From the NCBI GenBank assembly GCA_002505345.1, contig DAUY01000013.1, positions 89,446 through 153,445 on the forward strand: a stretch of 64,000 nucleotides of DNA, written 5' to 3'. The notes under the pieces are model-generated. The model was not told the DNA's origin. It did not search any database and saw only the letters and a list, made by a program, of their open reading frames with translations. A program made the position numbers and the translations under genes. Source of the stretch: Methanomassiliicoccaceae archaeon UBA370. Lineage in GTDB: Archaea; Thermoplasmatota; Thermoplasmata; Methanomassiliicoccales; Methanomethylophilaceae. Below, one piece after another: positions 1-7,905 of the stretch; the first letter of the stretch is position 1; every line of letters starts with the position of its first letter.

Positions 1-1
1 G

Positions 2-361
2 CTCGCAGCCATCGGCGCATACAGGGCCGGGTCCAACTTCGGCGCCACAGTGTTCGCCTTGGTCGCAGCGGGTGTATTCTACGCTGGATGGGCCGGTGGG
101 GACATCTATACCAACGTTTCGCTCGGAGTTCTGTACCTGGTAGCGTTCCTTTGGTCTTACCTGGCCAAGAACCCGCCCGTACTGACGACGATCCTGATCA
201 CCACAGCGCTGATATTCATATTCGGCGGAGTCGCGGTTGCCGAGGGCACCGACATCTGGGTGCTCCTGAAGGGAATAGCAGCCGTCGCGAACTTCATACT
301 GACCCTCTACCTCGCATTCTTCCTCGTGAAGGCAGAGTGCGACGGCAAGTGTGCGGAGTAA
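2..361 (+). CDS. Partial YaaH-like (GPR1/FUN34/YaaH) membrane protein, 5' end outside window
   Basis: The reading frame is already open at the window edge, so the N-terminus is missing; the in-frame GTG at 50 is probably internal because the upstream codons match the paralogue. About 119 residues remain, with four hydrophobic segments. It aligns along its length with the protein at 1360-1920 (shared AAIGAY, a Phe-Gly-Ala turn, D-Y/I-TN-SL, and a final helix before a Cys-containing tail). The spacing of helices and the short polar linkers recall the GPR1/FUN34/YaaH acetate/succinate channel family, but no NPAPLGL signature is visible in this part. Family assignment is tentative; membrane location is secure. 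It and the 1360 gene form a paralogous pair separated by a decayed surface-protein fragment. Confidence 0.6.
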   Translation, partial: LAAIGAYRAGSNFGATVFALVAAGVFYAGWAGGDIYTNVSLGVLYLVAFLWSYLAKNPPVLTTILITTALIFIFGGVAVAEGTDIWVLLKGIAAVANFILTLYLAFFLVKAECDGKCAE

Positions 362-557
362 GCATAACACCAACCCCCTCCTCCGGGAGGGGCAAACAAC
401 TTACACATTTATCCAAGGGCCGTCGGGGCGACGCGGTGCCGCCCGGGTGGGAAGCGGTCCGACCCTCGTCGATGTTCTTCTTACGGTTTTTGCATCCTAC
501 GTCAACGCCTGCATAAAACGTACCGGACGGATCAAGACACAGAGCCGCACAAACGAG

Positions 558-890
558 ATGTCGGCCTCGGTCTCAGAGGGCGTGACTTCCATCGGCGGCT
601 ATACGTTCTACAACTGTGTCGGCCTGACCTCCGTCATGATATCCGAGGGCGCGACATCCATCGAAGACGATTCATTCAAAGGATGCACAAGAACAACCTC
701 CATGACGATACCGGACAGCGTCGAATACGTCGGCCATGGCGCGTTCGATATGATGGCCTTCTATTCGGAAGACGGGACGAACGCACTGGAAGGCACCGTT
801 GTCAATCTGAGCGGTCACAGTTTCAAGGGATCGTATGATAAGATGACAAGGGCGGCCTTACGCTTACCTACGTCGTCGACGGAGGGAGAA
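558..890 (+). pseudogene. Decayed fragment of a BspA-like leucine-rich-repeat surface protein
   Basis: An open frame starting near 351 carries, from about 561, three leucine-rich-repeat units of the same type as the 3259-6006 protein (for example SEGVTSIG, NCVGLTSV, IPDSVEYVG). These are followed by the tail segment that in the intact protein leads into the InlB-like B-repeat (EDGT, VxNLSG, F-G-Y). Near 840 the homologous reading moves to another frame: the frame beginning at 842 continues with LTYVVDGG, matching TYSVDGG of the intact protein. No signal peptide, repeat-rich body or C-terminal membrane anchor remains. This looks like a leftover 3' end of a second copy, with a frameshift. The upstream residues of the open frame (351-560) show no similarity and are probably not coding. 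Confidence 0.7.
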
Positions 891-1001
891 TTATCATTCA
901 TCTCCGAACCGAGCACACACCAACCGAATCCGGTCAGCTTATCTTCCGCAGAAAAATATCCTTCTCCCATGCAGGACCGCATTTCAACTGCGGGGTCCTG
1001 A

Positions 1002-1350
1002 CACGGGAGGCATTCCGGGACCGCTGAAAACACGCCCCTTTCCTCTCAGCGTTGGGTCGGGACCGCAGCCTAGGCCCCATTCCAACCATAACAAGGTTTC
1101 TAAGTCTGTTGCTTTTCAGCCACTTTATAACAGTCAAAAATCTGTCTTCGTCCTTCTACAGCAACCTGAAGCCTTCGGAATAACGATGGTCGGATCCAAT
1201 TCACACCGGGCCCCAAGGTGTCTGACCCAGGCTTAGCACCTTCACTATTATATAACGAGTAGACGAATCGGCAAGCTGAGCATACGCCGGCATCCCGGCA
1301 GATCTTTACCGGGTCCACGAACGGTCGATTTTCGATGGTCGTATGCCAGA
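1002..1350. other. Intergenic region between the repeat-protein fragment and the YaaH-like gene
   Basis: No credible coding frame or tRNA-like structure is visible. An AT-rich stretch at about 1244-1257 (tattatataacg) resembles an archaeal TATA box and could start a transcript near 1280 for the gene at 1360, whose GAGGGG ribosome site lies at about 1350. A second TATA-like stretch is at about 1123-1130. Nothing else is recognised. Confidence 0.35.
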
Positions 1351-1359
1351 GGGGTATAA

Positions 1360-1920
1360 ATGGAAAACAAAAGAATGGACACTACGGCCTTAGGGCTGAT
1401 ATTCATCGCATTGGGGACACTCGCATCTTCTCTTGTGTCCTTTGTGTGGTATTTTGTGGAATCCGATCCTTACGGATTGGTAGAAGGGGACCTGTATTTT
1501 CTGATGGGGGTATGCTCCGCGTTCATACTGTTTGCCGCGATCGGCGCGTATTTGAACAAATCGCACTTCGGAGCAGTTTTCTTCGCATTGATTTCTGCGG
1601 CATTCTTCTTCAGCGCATTCACCGTCTATGGAGATCTCTACACAAACATCTCGTTGGCAGTAATGCTTATCTTTTTGCTCATATGGGCGTTCGCAGCCAA
1701 GAAACCGATGATGCTGAACATGTTGATTCTGACGTGCGCATTGACACTTCTGTTCACCGGAGTGTCAAACGCAGAATGGCTGATAAACGATCAAGCGACC
1801 GTTTGGGAGCTCCTTTGCGGACTGGCCAAGATCGCTACCTTCGCCATATCGATGTATCTCGTCGGCAGCTCGTTGAAGTGCGGTCTCGACGTCTTCAAGG
1901 ACGAGAACGGGGAAGAATAA
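1360..1920 (+). CDS. Six-helix YaaH-like membrane protein
   Basis: The 186-residue product has six hydrophobic segments and a short charged C-terminal tail (DENGEE). Helix order and linkers resemble the GPR1/FUN34/YaaH family of small-acid channels, for instance the Gly/Ala-rich end of helix 2, a Lys/Asn turn before helix 3 (NKSHFGA) and a Cys-Gly motif in the last helix. The canonical NPAPLGL N-terminal signature is not obvious: MDTTALGLIF is the equivalent region, with only A-LGL retained. The role would be transport of acetate or another small monocarboxylate across the cytoplasmic membrane; this is inference. The ATG is preceded by GAGGGG with good spacing. It is a paralogue of the truncated gene at the left edge. 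Confidence 0.6.
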   Translation: MENKRMDTTALGLIFIALGTLASSLVSFVWYFVESDPYGLVEGDLYFLMGVCSAFILFAAIGAYLNKSHFGAVFFALISAAFFFSAFTVYGDLYTNISLAVMLIFLLIWAFAAKKPMMLNMLILTCALTLLFTGVSNAEWLINDQATVWELLCGLAKIATFAISMYLVGSSLKCGLDVFKDENGEE

Positions 1921-2019
1921 GCGCCCATCGCCGAGCAATGAACTAAACGATTCAAATCGACCCGATGGTCGCCCCGTCCGTACGGAACGCCGGTATGGCA
2001 GTCCGTGCGGACGGGCGCA

Positions 2020-2029
2020 TTTATATTTT
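2020..2029 (+). promoter_or_regulatory. TATA-like box for the small membrane protein
   Basis: The AT-rich sequence tttatatttt lies about 28 bases upstream of the ATG at 2058. This is the spacing expected for an archaeal TATA box serving a nearly leaderless transcript. Confidence 0.5.
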
Positions 2030-2057
2030 CAACACAGGCCAGACACCCGGATATTCT

Positions 2058-2263
2058 ATGCAAGGCGGTCCTTCACCATCTTCCGGACGCATCCCATTAA
2101 AAACGAAAGACCGTCCAGGCTAAAGCCTTATTATCCGGACAGGCGATGGCCCCATGTGAAGAAGCAGACCAAGGTCAAAATCGTATCCTGGGGGATCATC
2201 ATTCTCATGGTGGGCGCCGTATTCGTCACCGCCGTCGCGATGTATTACGACGGATGGAGCTGA
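2058..2263 (+). pseudogene. Small single-helix membrane protein split by an apparent one-base deletion
   Basis: An ATG at 2058 opens a 21-codon frame (begins MQGGPSPSSG, ends KTKDRPG) that stops at TAA 2121-2123. Stepping back one base at that stop gives an uninterrupted continuation to TGA 2261-2263. It has a basic Tyr/Pro/Arg segment (YYPDRRWPHVKK), then one hydrophobic helix (about VSWGIIILMVGAVFVTAVAM) and a short acidic end. The two halves join as one plausible protein of about 68 residues with an inside-positive, single-pass topology. A GTG at 2156 could alternatively start a 35-residue protein from the second half alone. The upstream TATA box favours the longer reading. The sequence could be a true frameshift, an assembly error or recoding. 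Confidence 0.45.
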
Positions 2264-2289
2264 GACATCGCATCCATCGAGCAAGAAGC

Positions 2290-2880
2290 TCATCTTCCGT
2301 AATTAATGACGAACCACCTGTCCTCGTTCAAAAAGAAGCTGTGGTTGATGCTAAGTATCCATACCATGAACAGGATGACCGCCACAGGCTCGACGAACGC
2401 GATCGGCGTAAGCACAAGCAACAGTATGTTTGCGACGATCAGTATGGCTGTGTAGATGGCGAGGAGGTAGTTCTCTTCCGCGAATGCCACGTACAGGGCG
2501 TAATTGATCATGCACAGCGCGATGGAGATGAAGAACGCGGCTGTGAAAACGATATGCAGGTCCGTGTCCATGGTGAAGAATCCTATGCCCATTAGGAACA
2601 GGCCGGAAATCGATAAGATGATGAAAACGGAGCGAAGGAACAGAGGTTTCAGAGAATGTGCCATCAGCGCCCCGTATATGCAGGTGCACATCCCCGTTCC
2701 TGCACAGCCGATCAGAAACAGGTATCTCGCGCCTGTCTCCGAGATGCCCAGCTCGCTCATGGTGTTGACGCCGAATGTCCAAGACGGGTCTAGCAGCACG
2801 GCACCTATCCAACAGAACGCGAACAGCGCCATTCCGATGAACAATATCACCGAAGGTATCTTGGTTCCTGATGGGAACAT
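2290..2880 (-). CDS. DUF998-family membrane protein
   Basis: The 196-residue product has about six transmembrane helices. The segment after helix 1 (FGVNTMSELGISETG) matches the conserved N-xx-SELG motif of DUF998 proteins, which occur widely in archaea and bacteria and have no established function. The start ATG is preceded on the minus strand by an AT-rich TATA-like stretch near 2903-2914. It faces the small membrane protein gene tail to tail. No catalytic residues can be named. A transport or membrane-organising role would be a guess. Confidence 0.75.
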   Translation of the reverse strand: MFPSGTKIPSVILFIGMALFAFCWIGAVLLDPSWTFGVNTMSELGISETGARYLFLIGCAGTGMCTCIYGALMAHSLKPLFLRSVFIILSISGLFLMGIGFFTMDTDLHIVFTAAFFISIALCMINYALYVAFAEENYLLAIYTAILIVANILLLVLTPIAFVEPVAVILFMVWILSINHSFFLNEDRWFVINYGR

Positions 2881-3258
2881 GGTACATCATCCGAGTGTTC
2901 GGATTTAATAATTACATACGCGTCCGGCGAATTCGCAGCATGTCGAACCAAGCCGACCGACCTTTCCAGTTCCGATCTCAGTGTCATCATGTTCAAGGAA
3001 TTCTATTTTTTTCATTTCTTCATTGCCGAATCGATCAATGGCCGCATCGGGGTTCCGGTCATACGACGATTCCACATGAATCCGTCATCACCAGCGTCTG
3101 GAAGTAATTGTTTTCAATCTGTCCTGACAAAAACTATTTAATTCAACAAATCGCGTCCAGAACTGTTCGCACATGCTCAGAGCCTGATAAAGCTGCCAGA
3201 TCCCAGAAGGTGTCAGTCTGTTATCCATACTCGGCATAGCCGGAAAGGTTGTAAAAGA
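2881..3258. promoter_or_regulatory. Divergent intergenic region with promoter for the repeat protein
   Basis: This stretch separates two divergent genes. The left end holds a minus-strand TATA-like stretch (about 2903-2914) for the DUF998 gene. On the plus strand ctatttaatt at 3134-3143 is the best TATA candidate for the BspA-like gene and would give a leader of roughly 95 bases. No coding frame with recognisable content was seen. Confidence 0.45.
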
Positions 3259-6006
3259 ATGTCCGTATCTTCTGTTTTAAAAGCATCTTTGTTCGCTGTT
3301 GTTGTTTTGGCCGTCGTTTCGTCGTATCTGGTCGTTTTTGATTCCGATTCTGTGGAGGGCGGGGGACCCGGCATATTATTCTCAGAAGGCGGTCTGGACT
3401 ATGCGATCAAGGCCGACGGCACTGCGGAAGTTGTAGGTTTCGACGATCCGAGCATAACAGAACTGACGATCCCGTCTTCCGTGACGTACGATTCGGTGAC
3501 ATATGATGTTACATCCATCAAAGACGGTGCGTTCTACGATTGCACTGGTCTGACGTCCGTGACGATACCTGAAGGCGTCACGTCCATCGGCGAATACGCG
3601 TTCCTCTACTGCACAGGTCTCGCGTCCGTGACGATACCAGACAGCGTAACGTCAATCGGAAGCGGTGCGTTCTACTACTGCACCGGCCTCGCGTCCGTGA
3701 CGATACCTGCAAGCCTCACATCTATCGGATACGGTGCCTTCTTTCATTGCAACAGTCTCACGGAATTTGACGTTTCTATTGACAACGCCAACTATTCGAG
3801 CGACGGCCAGGGCATCCTCTGGAATAAAGACGGAACATCTTTGATACAGTGCCCCGGAGGATATGAAGGAGGCGTCGTCATACCCGACAGCGTCACTTCC
3901 ATCGGAGACAATGCGTTCTACGGCTGCAGAGGCCTCACGTCCGTGACGATACTTGCAAGCATCACGTCCATAGGCGAAGGTGTGTTCTCGGGCTGCACCG
4001 GCCTGACGTCCGTCACGATACCCGACGGCGTCACGTCCATAGGCGACTATGCGTTCTCCTACTGCACCGGCCTCACGTCCGTCACGATACCCGACGGCCT
4101 CACGTCCATAGGCGAATCTGCGTTCTTTTACTCTGGCCTCACGTCCGTCACGATACCTTCGAGCGTCACGTCCATAGGCGAATCTGCGTTTTCCGGCTGC
4201 AGCGACCTCATGTCGGTGACGATAATGGACGGCGTCACGTCCATAGGCGAATCTGCGTTCTCCGACTGCACCGGCCTCGCGTCCGTGACGATACCTGACA
4301 GCGTCACGTCCATAGGCGAATATGCGTTCTCCGACTGCACCGGCCTCACGTCGCTGACGATAATGGACGGCGTCACGTCCATCGGCTATTCTGCGTTCTC
4401 CGACTGCACCGGCCTGATGTCCGTCACGATACCTGCGAGCGTCACGTCCATCGGAGGAAGAGCATTCTCCGACTGCACCGGCCTGACGTCCGTGACGATA
4501 CTCGACGGCGTCACGTCCATCGGAAACTATGCGTTCTTCGACTGCACCGGCCTGACGTCCGTCACGATACCTGCGAGCGTCACGTCCATCGGAAACAACG
4601 CCTTCGATTTTTGCAACAGTCTCACGGAATTTGACGTTTCTGTTGACAACGCCAACTATTCGAACGACGACCTGGGCATCCTATACAACAAAGACAAGAC
4701 ATTATTGATACAGTTTCCCGGAGGATACGAAGGGGGCGTCATCATACCCGACGGCGTCGAGTCCATCGGCACATATGCGTTCATCGGCTGCACCGGCCTG
4801 ACGTCCGTCACGATACCTGCGAGCGTCACGTCCATCGGCGACGGTGCGTTCGAAAGCTGCACCGGCCTGACGTCCGTCACGATACCTGCGAGCGTCACGT
4901 CCATCGGAAACTATGCGTTCACCGGCTGCACCGGCCTCACGGAATTCCTCGTTTCCGTTCATAATGCCAACTACTCGAACGACGGCCAGGGCATCCTATA
5001 CAACAAAGACAAGACATTATTGATACAGTGTCCCGGAGGATACGAAGGAGGCGTCGTCATACCCGACAGCGTCACATCCGTCGGCAACTATGCGTTCTAC
5101 TACTGCACCGGCCTCACGTCCGTGACGATACCCTCAAGCGTGACTTCCACCGGCTGGTTCACATTCTCGGGCTGCACCGGCCTCACGTCCGTGACAATAC
5201 CCTCAAGCGTCGCTTCGATCTCCAATTCAGCTTTCAAATACTGTACCGGCCTGACGTCTGTGACGATATCGGAAGGCATCACGTCGATCAGCAGCTCTGC
5301 GTTCTCATACTGCACCGGCCTGACGTCCGTGACGATACCTTCGAGCGTCACGTCCATCGGCCACTATGCGTTCTCAGACTGCACCGGCCTGACGTCCGTG
5401 ATGATACCTGAAGGCGTAACGTCCATCAATCAGTCCGTATTCTCGGGCTGCACCGGCCTCACGTCCGTGACGATATCTGAAGGCGTAACAGAAATCGGAT
5501 ACGGAGCATTCTACGGCTGCACCGGCCTGACGTCCGTGACGATACCCTCAAGCGTAACAGAAATCGGGTCCGCAGCATTCAACGGCTTGACCTTCGTCGC
5601 AGAAGACGGGACCACCGTATTGGACCAGACCGTCGAAAATTTGAGCGGTTACCGTTTTGCAGGAACATATGAATGTATGGTAAGGATCACTTACTCGGTA
5701 ACATACAGCGTGGACGGAGGTTCCGTTCCTGCGCCTGTGCAATCTGCCTTGTCCGAGGGATATTCGTTCGTCATCGCCGATTACGACGGCACCAGGGACG
5801 GATACTCGTTCGAAGGATGGAGCGACGGGACGGACGTGTACCAAGCGGGCGACGAATACGTTATTGGAACGTCGGACGTCACGCTGACCGCGGTCTGGGA
5901 GTCCACCGACGTAACGCGCGGGACTGCAAGCATAGCCGGAGCTCTCATTGCGACCATCGTCATAGTCATGGTCGCCGTCCTTTATGGAAGAAGGGCGAAC
6001 TTCTAA
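3259..6006 (+). CDS. BspA-like leucine-rich-repeat surface protein with InlB-type B-repeat and C-terminal anchor
   Basis: The 915-residue product starts with a hydrophobic signal/anchor segment (about residues 7-26). From about residue 70 to 800 it consists of Treponema/BspA-type leucine-rich repeats of about 23 residues, with the recurring pattern F-x-x-CTGLTSVTIP-x-x-VTSIG. Three interruptions near residues 175, 455 and 570 share a conserved insert (NANYS, GIL, NKD, then PGGYEGG). After the repeats comes an InlB/Listeria-Bacteroides B-repeat (YSVDGG, GYSFEGW, LTAVWE), then a hydrophobic helix and a short basic tail (YGRRANF), so the protein is probably held in the membrane with its repeats outside. 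Such proteins are linked to adhesion in gut and oral microbes. Its repeats are close to identical at DNA level, with a 69-bp period. Confidence 0.93.
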   Translation: MSVSSVLKASLFAVVVLAVVSSYLVVFDSDSVEGGGPGILFSEGGLDYAIKADGTAEVVGFDDPSITELTIPSSVTYDSVTYDVTSIKDGAFYDCTGLTSVTIPEGVTSIGEYAFLYCTGLASVTIPDSVTSIGSGAFYYCTGLASVTIPASLTSIGYGAFFHCNSLTEFDVSIDNANYSSDGQGILWNKDGTSLIQCPGGYEGGVVIPDSVTSIGDNAFYGCRGLTSVTILASITSIGEGVFSGCTGLTSVTIPDGVTSIGDYAFSYCTGLTSVTIPDGLTSIGESAFFYSGLTSVTIPSSVTSIGESAFSGCSDLMSVTIMDGVTSIGESAFSDCTGLASVTIPDSVTSIGEYAFSDCTGLTSLTIMDGVTSIGYSAFSDCTGLMSVTIPASVTSIGGRAFSDCTGLTSVTILDGVTSIGNYAFFDCTGLTSVTIPASVTSIGNNAFDFCNSLTEFDVSVDNANYSNDDLGILYNKDKTLLIQFPGGYEGGVIIPDGVESIGTYAFIGCTGLTSVTIPASVTSIGDGAFESCTGLTSVTIPASVTSIGNYAFTGCTGLTEFLVSVHNANYSNDGQGILYNKDKTLLIQCPGGYEGGVVIPDSVTSVGNYAFYYCTGLTSVTIPSSVTSTGWFTFSGCTGLTSVTIPSSVASISNSAFKYCTGLTSVTISEGITSISSSAFSYCTGLTSVTIPSSVTSIGHYAFSDCTGLTSVMIPEGVTSINQSVFSGCTGLTSVTISEGVTEIGYGAFYGCTGLTSVTIPSSVTEIGSAAFNGLTFVAEDGTTVLDQTVENLSGYRFAGTYECMVRITYSVTYSVDGGSVPAPVQSALSEGYSFVIADYDGTRDGYSFEGWSDGTDVYQAGDEYVIGTSDVTLTAVWESTDVTRGTASIAGALIATIVIVMVAVLYGRRANF

Positions 6007-6018
6007 ACTTTACAAACG

Positions 6019-6038
6019 GGGCCCGCGTGAGCGGGCCC
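6019..6038 (+). terminator. Hairpin terminator after the BspA-like gene
   Basis: A perfect 8-bp stem (gggcccgc and gcgggccc) with a gtga loop lies 12 bases after the stop codon and is followed by an AT-rich run (ttcaatatttt). Confidence 0.75.
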
Positions 6039-6393
6039 TTCAATATTTTAATCAAAACCTACTTGTAATGTAAAATCGCATGAATTTCAAAATCTGCGAA
6101 CGAAATTCTTATTTTCCATCTGTTATCTGACCTTTTTATGCATCAGACCCACGTAATTGGTCATAAATTGCTCATTTTTCGTCCGCACGAATGCGTTCAG
6201 TGTTTTTTCATCGTTTAGTCTAGCCTTTTCAGTGTCAAAAACACATTCCCAAGTTGATATTCGGGGAACCGTCGTGGACAAGAAAGAAGTGGTTTTTGAA
6301 AATAACGATTTTTTGAGAAAAATGACAGATTTTAGTAAAATAAATAAAATATACGCGGTTACGCAGTATTTTTTTCATTATTTTGATTATTAA

Positions 6394-6535
6394 AGAATAA
6401 TATATGTAATAGCTAAACGACATATATTATTCACAGAACTTCGAATTTCAAAAATAAACATTGTTAATATATTTACACTGTAAGATATTAAACGGAGTTA
6501 ATTTTACTCCGATTCGGTAAGTTAATAAAAATATA
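6394..6535. repeat. Direct repeat, copy 1 (about 142 bp, AT-rich)
   Basis: It begins gaataatatatgtaatagc and ends near ataaaaatata. Copy 2 at 6565-6706 follows with a period of 171 bases and about four fifths identity by eye. Inside is a hairpin with 6-bp arms (cggagt 6493-6498, actccg 6506-6511) around an AT-rich loop. The block sits in a roughly 740-base AT-rich stretch (6065-6805) with no convincing gene. The short open frame at 6157-6393 is low-complexity and not supported. Confidence 0.8.
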
Positions 6536-6564
6536 GTGGATCGATCATAAATCCTGATGATGGA

Positions 6565-6706
6565 AGAATAATATATGTAATAGCTAAATTACATTTATTA
6601 TTTACAACGCTACGAATTTCCAAAAATAAACGCTGTTAATATATTTACGATGTGAAATATTAAACGGAGTTAATTTTACTCTGATTCTTTAGGTTGATAA
6701 AAATAT
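6565..6706. repeat. Direct repeat, copy 2 (about 142 bp, AT-rich)
   Basis: Second copy of the repeat at 6394-6535. The internal hairpin is kept with one arm mismatch (actctg in place of actccg), and the start (gaataatatatgtaatagc) is identical. It ends about 100 bases before the secreted-protein gene at 6806, so it may carry a promoter or regulatory element for that gene. A weak resemblance to its first 15 bases recurs near 9173. Confidence 0.8.
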
Positions 6707-6805
6707 ATCATATTAAGCAATTAGCTATATTTACTAAAACTGAAAGGCTCATATAATAACATAGTGTGACAATCAGCAAATAGTGCAAATATCATCTCCT
6801 TCAGC

Positions 6806-7540
6806 ATGCAACCAAAGACAATTTTTTGTTTGGTAATCGGGTGCATCGTAGCGATTCTATCCTTATCATTGATTCCAGTAGCGGAATCCGAAGGTGTTAG
6901 TGCCGTAGATGATACTAACATCTCTAATGCGTTTTCTGATTGTAATTTAGAAGATGATTACAACATAGTACTTGTAGGTGAGACTATTTACTATGTGCCA
7001 GATGCGATTTACAAGACGACATACGAATACGTTTGCGAATCGGTACTGCACAATGGCGTGGACTTTGATTCGACTACGGCATCATGTTTCCAGGAATATA
7101 AGTTGGTAACAATATCTGGACTTTCAGAGTATATCGAATCGACTTCGAATAGGGTCGATTTGGAAAACATATCTGTTAATAATTTGGCCGTCGCCACGGA
7201 ATCCGTCTCCACGATGAGCTTATCTTCGAGTGACACAGGCGTAACGGGCGTTATTGAATACGATTGGGGATATACAGTTTATATTTCAGGAGAGCAAATC
7301 TCAGATCTTACGACAGTAGGTTCTATTACTGCGACAGCTTTGACCTTGATACCAGGTGTTGGAGCCCTCGGGGCAGTTGTGCTCGGAGTGATAGCTATTG
7401 CACTGTCTGCTATCAGCTTGACTGATTACGTAGATACAGGCATCGCGTTCGATGTCCATGTAGTATCGATTAATTATTTATTCGGTCACAAAATCATGAT
7501 TCCCCATCAGCCGTATGTTTGGAATATCCGCGGTCAGTGA
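6806..7540 (+). CDS. Secreted protein with C-terminal hydrophobic Gly/Ala-rich segment, unknown function
   Basis: The 244-residue product has a clear signal peptide (hydrophobic residues 5-26 ending AESEG). A polar middle region follows, rich in Ser, Thr, Asp and Val. From about residue 145 a compact module follows: a Trp-Gly strand (YDWGYTVYISG), a long hydrophobic Gly/Ala-rich stretch (LTLIPGVGALGAVVLGVIAIALSAI) and a Gly-Ile strand end (TGIAFDVHV). This layout resembles small secreted proteins of Gram-positive bacteria of bacteriocin-like type, but that is a visual impression without a named family. It is followed six bases later by a small three-helix membrane protein, a common arrangement for a toxin and its immunity protein. 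The coding region is AT-richer than the neighbours, suggesting transfer. Confidence 0.75.
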   Translation: MQPKTIFCLVIGCIVAILSLSLIPVAESEGVSAVDDTNISNAFSDCNLEDDYNIVLVGETIYYVPDAIYKTTYEYVCESVLHNGVDFDSTTASCFQEYKLVTISGLSEYIESTSNRVDLENISVNNLAVATESVSTMSLSSSDTGVTGVIEYDWGYTVYISGEQISDLTTVGSITATALTLIPGVGALGAVVLGVIAIALSAISLTDYVDTGIAFDVHVVSINYLFGHKIMIPHQPYVWNIRGQ

Positions 7541-7546
7541 TGAAAA

Positions 7547-7822
7547 ATGAACATTTCGGCGGCATTTTCGGTAGCGTTGTGTTTGGTTATCAGCATAAGG
7601 CTAATTTACATTACAAAGGAGCAAATAGCAAAGTACGGCGGATGGACATTGTTCTCGGCAATAGCTGTGATCGGATTTATGGCAGGGATCGTCGTTGCGA
7701 TAACGGTGAGGGATCCGGAAATAGGAGTATCGATCAGCGTAGTGATTCTTACGTTGTGCGCCTCATTGATCGTCGCTTCGTTCATTCCATACCTTAGAGG
7801 AAGGTATGAAAGCAAATATTGA
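7547..7822 (+). CDS. Small three-helix membrane protein, possible immunity partner
   Basis: The 91-residue product has three hydrophobic helices (about residues 4-20, 32-53 and 61-80) and a basic C-terminus (LRGRYESKY). It starts 6 bases after the stop of the secreted protein, so the two are almost surely co-transcribed. No family is recognised. Size, topology and position fit an immunity or export-helper protein, but this is inference only. Confidence 0.65.
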   Translation: MNISAAFSVALCLVISIRLIYITKEQIAKYGGWTLFSAIAVIGFMAGIVVAITVRDPEIGVSISVVILTLCASLIVASFIPYLRGRYESKY

Positions 7823-7905
7823 AGAAGTCAGCCTCGATACATATGCGCCTTATCGTGTGACCAAGCGTTAAATCCGTAATCGCAGTTCCTGACCGCTGGC
7901 GACCC

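Noticed and set aside
351..1001. A single 216-codon open frame read as one complete protein
   Set aside because: Only the part from about 561 shows homology, and the homologous reading changes frame near 840; the first 70 codons look non-coding.
4128..5411. Several long frames on the opposite strand or in other frames of the BspA-like gene
   Set aside because: They mirror the repeat structure (for example repeated MDVTLxGIVTDVRPVQ on the minus strand) and have no independent support.
6157..6393. A 78-codon frame in the AT-rich stretch after the BspA-like gene
   Set aside because: It has low-complexity composition, no promoter or ribosome site and no recognisable domain.
6394..6706. The tandem repeats as a CRISPR array
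   Set aside because: Repeat units are 142 bp with a 171-base period and only two copies; no short repeats with spacers and no cas genes are present.
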